Source: DASXMX01 sp036794395 (GTDB lineage Bacteria > Planctomycetota > Phycisphaerae > Tepidisphaerales > Tepidisphaeraceae). Taken from it: a stretch of 7,549 nucleotides of DNA. Position numbers and translations under genes: made by a program. Under the pieces are notes generated by a model. It was not told the origin of the DNA. It did not search any database and saw only the letters and a program-made list of their open reading frames with translations. This document shows, piece by piece, positions 1-5,811 of the stretch; the stretch's first letter is position 1, and each line of letters opens with the position of its first letter. The stretch lies in assembly GCA_036794395.1 (NCBI GenBank), contig DAIRGS010000343.1, positions 1 through 7,549 on the forward strand, written 5' to 3'.

Positions 1-50
1 ATGCGAACTTCTTTTTGCGCCAAGGGTTAATTCATCCGTGCAAAATGTTG

Positions 51-205
51 GGTACGCCGGGGGAGGGTAGGGAGGGGGGTTTTTCTTTCAGCACTCGAAA
101 GGTGCTCGCCTCGACCACGTCCGGATCCTTCAGGATGTCTGATTCGAAAACCGGATGATTCGACTGTCAAACTCACGCCCCCTCCCTACCCTCCCCCGGC
201 GTACC
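51..205. repeat. 155-bp inverted-repeat unit with G-quadruplex arms
   Basis: Two perfect 28-bp inverted arms lie at 51-78 and 178-205, separated by 99 bp without a gene. The left arm starts GGTACGCCGG and runs into four G-tracts (at about 59-79) with loops of A, TA and A, a textbook compact G-quadruplex motif on the plus strand. The right arm carries the same motif on the minus strand, which is the sense of any read-through transcript from the DUF4058 gene. The layout resembles a small non-autonomous mobile element (MITE) or a structured 3' region. I see no convincing target-site duplication next to the arms and no T-run after the structure on the minus strand. What it does is unknown. Confidence 0.85.
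90..106. other. small hairpin inside the inverted-repeat unit
   Basis: AGCAC at 90-94 pairs with GTGCT at 102-106 around a 7-base loop (TCGAAAG). It lies in the spacer between the two G-rich arms. The same spacer also has short direct repeats: CCGGAT at 121-126 and 151-156, and GATTCG at 141-146 and 157-162. These are short enough to be chance and carry weight only if the whole 155-bp unit recurs elsewhere. Confidence 0.35.
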
Positions 206-246
206 GGTGGAGGGAGAAGCGGATCGCCTAAAGTGTTATCCATCGA

Positions 247-981
247 TCAGGGGAGGAATTGGCGGGCCCACTCGGCGTCGGAAGGGCGAAGCGGGGGCTG
301 CGGAGCCAGGTCATAAACATAAAAATGGTAGCCGGCCGCGTCGAACACTTTGTTTAGGACGAGTTGTAAGTCCAGTTGCGCATCGGCAAGTCTGGGCACC
401 AGCGGGATCGGAATAATCGGAAGTGGATCGCGCAGTTGGATTGGCCAAAGACCAACTTGAGGAAGTTCGGCCGGCCGACTGACCATGGCGTAGTAGTCAC
501 ACTCCGGCAGGCCGTCTAAAGGGAGGCGCATGTCACCGCGAAGCAGGTCTATTTCAACAAGATTTACGTTGCTTCGAAGTATCTCTTCACGTTTTCCCAG
601 GTATTGCGCGCGACCCGGGCCCATTGTTTTGTTCGCAGAGCTAAGCAATTCGATCACAGTAACGATCTGTTGGCTTTCGCGATCCTGCACCTGAAGAAAT
701 GACTCACGTTCAAGCTCGGTCGCAATGGGAGCGCGGCCATAAACAGGAGATTCGATTCGTCTATCGCTGGCAGGGATAGATTCGGGAGGACTGCTCATAA
801 AGCGGAAATCGTCGGGCGAAAGCTCACACGAGTATTTGCGGGAGCAGATCCTCACCATGTAGTTCGGCGCGACCTGAGGCGTGAGTACTTCTGCCGCGGT
901 CGGAATAAACGTAGTGTGAAAGTCGTGCCAGATAACTTCCTTCTCGAGGTATGGATTCATGCCAGGGAATGGAGAAGGCAT
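247..981 (-). CDS. DUF4058 family protein
   Basis: This is a complete 244-residue protein of the DUF4058 family, a family of unknown function found notably in planctomycetes and cyanobacteria. Visible hallmarks are the N-terminus MPSPFPGMNPYLE, the central VTVIELLSSANK (about 107-118) followed by a YLGKREEIL segment and VEIDLLRGD (142-150), LRDPLPIIPIPL (183-194), and the C-terminal AGYHFYVYDLAPQPPL (216-231). The length is normal for the family. It has no signal peptide or membrane segment, so it is probably cytoplasmic. ATG 979-981 has a strong AAAGGAG at 985-991, only 3 bases from the start codon. The gene begins 42 bp after the DUF1501 stop, so co-transcription is likely. The segment at about 46-80 looks more diverged than the rest. 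The regular E111 / E143-x-D145 acidic pattern could be a metal site, but this is speculative. Confidence 0.95.
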   Translation of the reverse strand: MPSPFPGMNPYLEKEVIWHDFHTTFIPTAAEVLTPQVAPNYMVRICSRKYSCELSPDDFRFMSSPPESIPASDRRIESPVYGRAPIATELERESFLQVQDRESQQIVTVIELLSSANKTMGPGRAQYLGKREEILRSNVNLVEIDLLRGDMRLPLDGLPECDYYAMVSRPAELPQVGLWPIQLRDPLPIIPIPLVPRLADAQLDLQLVLNKVFDAAGYHFYVYDLAPQPPLRPSDAEWARQFLP

Positions 982-984
982 ATT

Positions 985-991
985 CTCCTTT
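985..991 (-). promoter_or_regulatory. Shine-Dalgarno of the DUF4058 gene
   Basis: Read on the minus strand the sequence is AAAGGAG, followed by AAT and then ATG. It is the clearest ribosome binding site in the window. It fixes the DUF4058 start, in agreement with the family's conserved N-terminus. The 3-base spacing is on the short side. Confidence 0.75.
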
Positions 992-1006
992 AGTCAGCGC
1001 CAGGCT

Positions 1007-1021
1007 GTACGCAGCGCGTAC
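1007..1021 (-). other. compact hairpin between DUF1501 and DUF4058
   Basis: GTACGC (1007-1012) and GCGTAC (1016-1021) form a perfect 6-bp stem with a 3-base loop, two bases after the DUF1501 stop codon. No T-run follows on the minus strand, so it is not a standard intrinsic terminator. It sits 15 bases ahead of the DUF4058 ribosome binding site. It could tune mRNA stability or downstream translation, though a chance hairpin is possible. Confidence 0.5.
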
Positions 1022-1023
1022 CT

Positions 1024-2454
1024 TCACGCGAGAATCTTGCTTACCACATTCCCCGAGACATCCGTCAACCGGAAATTCCGCCCCTGAAACTTATAGGTAA
1101 GCCTTTTGTGATCCACGCCAAGCAGGTGAAGCATGGTGGCGTGGAGATCGTGGACGCTGGTGACGTCTTGCACGGCGTTGTATCCCAGATCGTCGGTGGC
1201 ACCGAGCTGAGTGCCACCCTGAATGCCGCCGCCGGCAACGAAGATGGAGAATCCTTTAATATGGTGATCGCGGCCAGAGCCCTGAGCCATGGGGGTTCGC
1301 CCAAATTCGCCGCCCCACACCACCAGCGTGTCATCCAGCATGCCGCGTTGTTTAAGATCGGTGATGAGCGCCGCGGTGGGTTTGTCCACCTCCTGGGCTT
1401 TAAGCTTGATGTCGTTTTTGAGATTGCCGTGATGGTCCCAGTCGCGGTGGTAGAGCTGGATAAACCGCACGCCGCGCTCGGCGAGTCGCCGGGCCAGCAG
1501 GCAATTCGCGGCGTAAGAGCCATCGGAACCCTTCGTGCCATACATCTCCAGCGTCGCGGCCGATTCGCCCGAAAGGTCCATCAACTCGGGCACGCTGGCC
1601 TGCATGCGAAACGCCATTTCATACTGGCTGATGCGCGTTGCGATTTCCGGGTCATCCACCACTGTCGACTGAAGCCCATTCAATTGCTGAACGGCTTCCA
1701 CCACATCCTGCTGCTGGCCGCGCGACACTCCCTGCGGGCTGCTCAGATAAAGCACCGTGTCGCCCTTAGACCGAAACTGCACCCCCTGGAACCGGCTGGG
1801 CAGAAATCCCGCCGACCACTGCCGCGCCGCAATGGGCTGGTTCTGCCCGCCGCGGCCGTCGCTGGTCAGGACCACAAACCCTGGAAGGTTGTCCGCGTCA
1901 CTTCCCAGCCCGTATGTCACCCACGATCCCATGCTCGGCCGACCGGAAATCGTCGTGCCGGTGTTCATGAATGTATGAGCGGGATCATGATTGATGGCGT
2001 CGGTCGTCATCGAGCGGATGATGCACAAATCATCAACAACCGACCCGATATGCGGAAACAGCTCGCAGATCTGTGCCCCGTTCTTCCCGAACCGCTTAAA
2101 CCCCCACTGCGGCGGATAACACTTGAGCTGTTGGCCCTGAAGCTGCGCGATCGGCTGCCCCTTCGTAAACGACTCGGGCATCGGCTTCCCGGCCATCTCG
2201 CCAAGCGTGGGCTTGTAGTCGAACGTCTCCAGGTGCGAAGGGCCGCCGGCCATTCCCAGCCAGATCACACGCTTGGCCCGGGGCCTGATCTGGAGCGGAT
2301 TAACCAGACCCGGGTAGTGAGAATCCGCCGACTGATCGGCGAACAGCACGGCTGGATTGAGGAGCGAAGCCAGCGCCATCGCGCCTGTTCCGCGGCCGAT
2401 GCGGGATAGAAACGAGCGGCGTTGTTGAAGGCGAATTTGATCGAGTTGAATCAT
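1024..2454 (-). CDS. DUF1501 protein, Tat-exported, alkaline-phosphatase-like fold
   Basis: This is a DUF1501 family protein (Pfam PF07394, alkaline-phosphatase/sulfatase superfamily clan), 476 residues from the preferred start. The N-terminus has a twin-arginine signal (QQRRSFLSRIG, R12-R13, then a hydrophobic stretch ending at about LFA). The mature part shows family landmarks: MAGGPSHLETFDYKP (about 68-82), RDWDHHGN (337-344), WGGEFGRTP (380-388), SGRDHH (393-398) and VHDLHATMLHLLG (434-446). The D340/H341, D396/H397/H398 and H435/H438 groups are likely metal ligands by analogy with the superfamily. No natural substrate is established; a role in periplasmic polysaccharide or ester breakdown is inference. 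ATG 2452-2454 is preferred because it has GGAG at 2463-2466 (8-base spacing) and starts the usual family N-terminus. An in-frame ATG at 2535 would add 27 residues but lies inside a palindromic repeat and disrupts the signal peptide context. The gene pairs with the upstream PSCyt/PSD1 gene, as is typical in planctomycetes. Confidence 0.96.
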   Translation of the reverse strand: MIQLDQIRLQQRRSFLSRIGRGTGAMALASLLNPAVLFADQSADSHYPGLVNPLQIRPRAKRVIWLGMAGGPSHLETFDYKPTLGEMAGKPMPESFTKGQPIAQLQGQQLKCYPPQWGFKRFGKNGAQICELFPHIGSVVDDLCIIRSMTTDAINHDPAHTFMNTGTTISGRPSMGSWVTYGLGSDADNLPGFVVLTSDGRGGQNQPIAARQWSAGFLPSRFQGVQFRSKGDTVLYLSSPQGVSRGQQQDVVEAVQQLNGLQSTVVDDPEIATRISQYEMAFRMQASVPELMDLSGESAATLEMYGTKGSDGSYAANCLLARRLAERGVRFIQLYHRDWDHHGNLKNDIKLKAQEVDKPTAALITDLKQRGMLDDTLVVWGGEFGRTPMAQGSGRDHHIKGFSIFVAGGGIQGGTQLGATDDLGYNAVQDVTSVHDLHATMLHLLGVDHKRLTYKFQGRNFRLTDVSGNVVSKILA

Positions 2455-2462
2455 TGCAACGG

Positions 2463-2466
2463 CTCC
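2463..2466 (-). promoter_or_regulatory. Shine-Dalgarno deciding the DUF1501 start
   Basis: GGAG on the minus strand lies 8 bases upstream of ATG 2452-2454. This is good spacing and supports the shorter form that begins MIQLDQIRLQQRRSF. The competing ATG at 2535 has only a GGAAG three bases away, and that sequence sits in the loop and arm of a long hairpin. Confidence 0.6.
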
Positions 2467-2511
2467 GACAATTCGAAATTCAGAGAGCGACGTCACGCAA
2501 TTGAGCACGCG

Positions 2512-2580
2512 TGGCGTGGTCGCTTCAGCGACCATGTCTTCCGACCGACGACAGACATGGTCGCTGAAGCGACCACGCCA
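2512..2580. repeat. perfect 28-bp inverted repeat with nested palindromes
   Basis: The arms at 2512-2539 and 2553-2580 are perfect inverted copies around a 13-base loop (2540-2552). Each arm is itself nearly self-complementary: TGGTCGCT–TC–AGCGACCA at 2517-2534 and TGGTCGCT–GA–AGCGACCA at 2558-2575. The RNA could therefore fold as one long 28-bp stem or as two short hairpins side by side. This is the architecture of REP/BIME-type dispersed extragenic repeats. It lies in the leader between PSCyt/PSD1 and DUF1501. On the plus strand it is followed directly by TTTT (2581-2584), so it looks terminator-like in the direction opposite to the genes; on the minus strand no T-run follows. Its effect on expression is not known. 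Confidence 0.9.
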
Positions 2581-2595
2581 TTTTCTAGATGAAGG

Positions 2596-2629
2596 CCGGC
2601 GACTTCTTCATTCGAGCAACTGTCGCCGG
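2596..2629 (-). other. GC-rich hairpin just after the PSCyt/PSD1 gene
   Basis: CCGGCGAC (2596-2603) and GTCGCCGG (2622-2629) form a perfect 8-bp GC-rich stem with an 18-base loop. It starts 14 bases after the PSCyt/PSD1 stop and is followed on the minus strand by CTTCATCTAGAAAA rather than a T-run. Together with the 2512-2580 inverted repeat it gives two successive stems in a 189-bp intergenic region. It may protect the 3' end of the upstream message or cause partial termination between the genes. Confidence 0.55.
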
Positions 2630-2643
2630 TGACACGCATTTCG

Positions 2644-5600
2644 TTAGGAACGCGTAATCGCCTCACTCAAATTGATGATCACCCGGCAAACCGACGTCCA
2701 TGCCGCCAGCTCCGATGCATCCATTTTTTCCGGCACCGCGGCTTGCCCGGTAGCGATTAGTTTGTTCGCGGAATCTTTATCCCGCGAATACTCGGCCAGG
2801 TGCTTTTCGTAGAGCGTTGTCAGAAGCTGCAATTCCTTCTCAGTTGGCTTTCGATCCAGCGCCGTCTCAAAGGCCCAGCCGATTCGTGCGGCCGTGTCTT
2901 TGCCACCTTCAGCAATAACCCGCCCGGCAAACACTCTGGCCACTTCCACATACGTAGGATCATTCAGCAGCACCAGCGCCTGTTGCGGGATATTGGATCG
3001 CAGTCGCTCGCAACTGGATTCCTCGCGACTCGGCGCATCGAACGCCGTGAGGCTTGGATGCGGAAACGTCCGCTGCCACCACGTATAAAGCCCGCGCCGA
3101 TACTGGCTCTCCCCCGTATCAGCCACCCACTTTCGCGGCGGGAAATTCAGCGGATCCCAGAACCCGGCCGGCTGGTAAGGCTTCACGCTCGGCCCCCCTA
3201 GCTTCGGCGAAAGCAATCCCGCCATTTCCAGCGCACCATCGCGAATCATTTCCGCATCGAGCCGGAACCGCGACTGATGCGAATAGAGCCGATTAAATGG
3301 ATCCAAATCTTTCGCTTCAACGGAAGCAACAGAGCTCTGGCGATACGTCCCGCATTCGACCATCAGTCGAACAAGATGCTTAACGTCCCACCCCGAGTCG
3401 ATAAATTCCGTCGCGAGGTAATCGAGCAAATCAGGGTTGGTCGGCGCTTCACCCTGTGAGCCCAGATCGTCGATTGATTTGCTGATTCCGGTGCCGAAGA
3501 AAAGCTTCCACAGCCGGTTGACGAACACGCGCGCCACCAGCGGGTTATCGCGCGACATCAGCCAGTCGGCCAGATCCAGCCGAGTGAGGCGCTCATTGGT
3601 CGATTTCGGTTGCGAAAGAAAATGCGGAACACCAGGTGCTTGAATTTCTCCCGAGTCATCCAGCCAATCCCCACGATGCAGCAACCGGACTGTACGCGCC
3701 GGGCCCGTCGTCGATACGAGACATTTGGGGACTTCGTTCAGAAACGCTTCTTTGTCCTTCTTTAGCTGCGCCAATTCCTTGCGGGCCGGTTGCAGCAGGG
3801 GGGCAATGCCTCGGTAGTAGCTTGCCAGCGCGTTGTTCTGTTGATCGTCGCGATGATCGATATCGATCGCAAGAATCGCTTTGATTTTCGCGGGAATCGC
3901 CAGCTCACCCGCCGGATTGAGATCCGTCGTCACCGAAAGCCGCAAACGGCCAATCGCGTGATCGCGAAACTGCGATTGAAACTCAAGTCTGAAATGAAGC
4001 GTGCATTCTCCCCCGGCAGCAATAGGAAGGGCCGGCTCGAAGATGGCAACGTGCGGCTTGCCCACCTCCGGTAGAATCGCCCACCCTTTCTTGTCTTTCC
4101 CCAGCAGCGATTCGACCTCGTGGGTCGATTGAGAGTAGTCCGCGGCAGCGCGAACCAACTTCACGGGCGCCCCATCCGCGTCGATGCTGAAGTTGGTCAG
4201 AACAAAATTGCCGTTCGGCGCGGCCCCAGGCCCATTGCCCGGCAGAGACGCGTCCGGCAGCACCTCCAGCCGAAACCCCTTAATCCCATGAAGATGAGTC
4301 GCCCCGGTAAGGGTATACGTATCCTTGGCAACAAACTTCGACCCAAGGACAGACCCATCGGATTGAACTTGGAGCGTAGCCCCGCCGGCGGATTTTGCCG
4401 AAGTCGGTTCAAGAATGCTCCAGGCGGTTTGAGGACCGTTTGATTGACTGAGTTCCCAGATGCGCTGTGCGCGGGCGAGCACTTCGGTTGGCTCGGTCAG
4501 TTTCTTATCGAGCGCCCCAATACGCTGATCGAAATCACCCAGCTTCGCCGCCTGGCGCTCATCCAGCACCGGCATCCCCGCCTCGCGGCGTCCGATCGGC
4601 GCTTCCTGCACATCCGCAAAAAACGCGGCCATGCGGTAAAAATCTTTTTGCGCGTACGGATCAAACTTGTGATCGTGGCACTGGCAGCACCCCATCGTCG
4701 CGGCCATCCACACCGTCGAAATGCTCCGCACCCGATCGCACTCATACTTCACCAGATACTCTTTGGCCTGCGCGCCGCCTTCCTCGGTCGTTTCGATCAG
4801 ACGGTTGTAACACGATGCGATGCGCTGCTCCTGCGTAGCGCCAGGAAGAAGATCCCCCGCAATCTGTTCGCGCGTGAATTGGTCGAACGAAGTGTCCTGA
4901 TTGAACGCCTTAATCACATAATCCCGGTACGGCCACACATTCATCGGGTTGTCGCTGTGGTACCCGATCGAATCGGCATACCGAACCAGATCCAGCCACC
5001 ACGCCGCCATCCGCTCCCCGTAATGCGGCGACGAGATCAGCCGATTCACCAATCGTTCATAAGCGTCCGGCGTTGTATCGCTCACAAACTGCCGCACCTG
5101 CTCGGGCGTGGGCGGCAACCCCACCAGATCAAAGCTCAGCCGACGAATTAACGTCACCCGATCCGCCTCCGCCGCATGCGAAAGATTGGCGTCCTTCAGA
5201 CCCGCCAGGATGAATTGATCCAGCGGATTGCGCACAAATCCCGCATCTTCCAGCGCAGGGGGTGTAGGCCGTCCGGGGGGCAAATATGCCCAATGATCTT
5301 TCCACGAAGCGCCTTGCTCTATCCATTTCCTAATCAGCGCAATCTGTCGATCACTCAGCTTCTTGTTGCTCTTGGGATCCGGCATGCGCTCTGCCGGATC
5401 AGTCGCGGTAATCCGCCGGAATAGTTCGCTTTGCTCGATGTTCTTTGGCGCCACATCGACCCGGCTCTCATGCGTCGAGAACAACCCCTCATGCGTATCA
5501 AGCCGAAGCTCGGCCTTCCGCTTGTTCTTGTCCGGCCCATGGCACGCGTAGCAGTTTTCCGAAAGGATCGGCCGAATGTCGCGGTTGAAATCGATCGTTC

Positions 5601-5697
5601 GCGGAAGTGGCTTTTCAGCCGCGAAACACGCGGGCGTCAAAACGCCGGCAAGAAGCACTATGAGCGTCGTATTTCGAATTTGCGCCATCCTCTGCAC
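2644..5697 (-). CDS. PSCyt1–PSCyt2 (DUF1549)–PSD1 (DUF1553) exported cytochrome-like protein
   Basis: This is a planctomycete-type multidomain protein of 1017 residues, a normal length for the family. Residues 1-26 form a Sec signal peptide (hydrophobic LIVLLAGVL, cleavage probably after ACFA). The PSCyt1 domain (about 35-132) has a haem c motif C49-YA-C52-H53 and an ERMPDP segment (M105) that may supply the distal ligand. PSCyt2/DUF1549 (about 155-365) contains a second CxxCH in GCCQCHDHKFDP (C337, C340, H341), a conserved family motif. Residues 380-412 look helical. Residues about 420-600 form a β-rich insert (NGNFVLTNFSIDA at about 495-507) like carbohydrate-binding or jelly-roll modules. 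PSD1/DUF1553 (about 703-1015) ends with the typical VCRVIINLSEAITR. The first codon is GTG (5695-5697); ATG 5686-5688, three codons in, is an equal alternative. The protein is probably a periplasmic redox partner of the adjacent DUF1501 protein; the substrate is unknown. Confidence 0.96.
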   Translation of the reverse strand: MQRMAQIRNTTLIVLLAGVLTPACFAAEKPLPRTIDFNRDIRPILSENCYACHGPDKNKRKAELRLDTHEGLFSTHESRVDVAPKNIEQSELFRRITATDPAERMPDPKSNKKLSDRQIALIRKWIEQGASWKDHWAYLPPGRPTPPALEDAGFVRNPLDQFILAGLKDANLSHAAEADRVTLIRRLSFDLVGLPPTPEQVRQFVSDTTPDAYERLVNRLISSPHYGERMAAWWLDLVRYADSIGYHSDNPMNVWPYRDYVIKAFNQDTSFDQFTREQIAGDLLPGATQEQRIASCYNRLIETTEEGGAQAKEYLVKYECDRVRSISTVWMAATMGCCQCHDHKFDPYAQKDFYRMAAFFADVQEAPIGRREAGMPVLDERQAAKLGDFDQRIGALDKKLTEPTEVLARAQRIWELSQSNGPQTAWSILEPTSAKSAGGATLQVQSDGSVLGSKFVAKDTYTLTGATHLHGIKGFRLEVLPDASLPGNGPGAAPNGNFVLTNFSIDADGAPVKLVRAAADYSQSTHEVESLLGKDKKGWAILPEVGKPHVAIFEPALPIAAGGECTLHFRLEFQSQFRDHAIGRLRLSVTTDLNPAGELAIPAKIKAILAIDIDHRDDQQNNALASYYRGIAPLLQPARKELAQLKKDKEAFLNEVPKCLVSTTGPARTVRLLHRGDWLDDSGEIQAPGVPHFLSQPKSTNERLTRLDLADWLMSRDNPLVARVFVNRLWKLFFGTGISKSIDDLGSQGEAPTNPDLLDYLATEFIDSGWDVKHLVRLMVECGTYRQSSVASVEAKDLDPFNRLYSHQSRFRLDAEMIRDGALEMAGLLSPKLGGPSVKPYQPAGFWDPLNFPPRKWVADTGESQYRRGLYTWWQRTFPHPSLTAFDAPSREESSCERLRSNIPQQALVLLNDPTYVEVARVFAGRVIAEGGKDTAARIGWAFETALDRKPTEKELQLLTTLYEKHLAEYSRDKDSANKLIATGQAAVPEKMDASELAAWTSVCRVIINLSEAITRS

Positions 5698-5732
5698 TAC
5701 ACCGCCGTGATGTGCCTGTTTACGACTTTTAC

Positions 5733-5738
5733 ATTGTA
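5733..5738 (-). promoter_or_regulatory. possible −10 element ahead of PSCyt/PSD1
   Basis: TACAAT on the minus strand is one base from the TATAAT consensus and lies 35 bases upstream of the GTG start. It falls in an AT-rich patch of an otherwise GC-rich 114-bp gap. I cannot find a convincing −35 hexamer 16-18 bases upstream, so this is only a candidate. If real, the PSCyt/PSD1–DUF1501–DUF4058 genes would be transcribed separately from the glycosyltransferase. The gap also holds a near-palindrome CCTTTAAAAGG at 5761-5771. Confidence 0.3.
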
Positions 5739-5811
5739 TCTGATTGCAGAAGGCACGCGGCCTTTAAAAGGTTCTTGCCAGAGCAACCCGCGACTTGCGC
5801 CCAAAGCTCAG

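Noticed and set aside
1..30. Possible 3' end of a plus-strand gene ending at TAA 28-30
   Set aside because: The frame is open from the left edge, but only nine codons are visible and nothing supports coding.
51..205. CRISPR-like repeat pair
   Set aside because: Only two copies exist, they are in inverted orientation, the spacer is 99 bp, and no cas gene is present.
207..416. 69-residue plus-strand frame starting beside the inverted repeat
   Set aside because: It runs into the 3' end of the DUF4058 gene in antisense, has no family motif, and its start is not supported by a convincing ribosome binding site.
1108..2409. 433-residue open frame on the plus strand opposite DUF1501
   Set aside because: It is the antisense shadow of a clearly conserved gene; the translation is rich in R, H and P and shows no family motif.
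2512..2584. Intrinsic terminator for the PSCyt/PSD1 gene
   Set aside because: The stem is followed by TTTT only on the plus strand; on the gene strand the next bases are not T-rich, so it does not fit a terminator in the direction of transcription.
4444..5151. 235-residue plus-strand open frame opposite PSCyt2
   Set aside because: It lies entirely within the conserved DUF1549 coding region on the other strand and shows the arginine/histidine-rich composition of an antisense frame.
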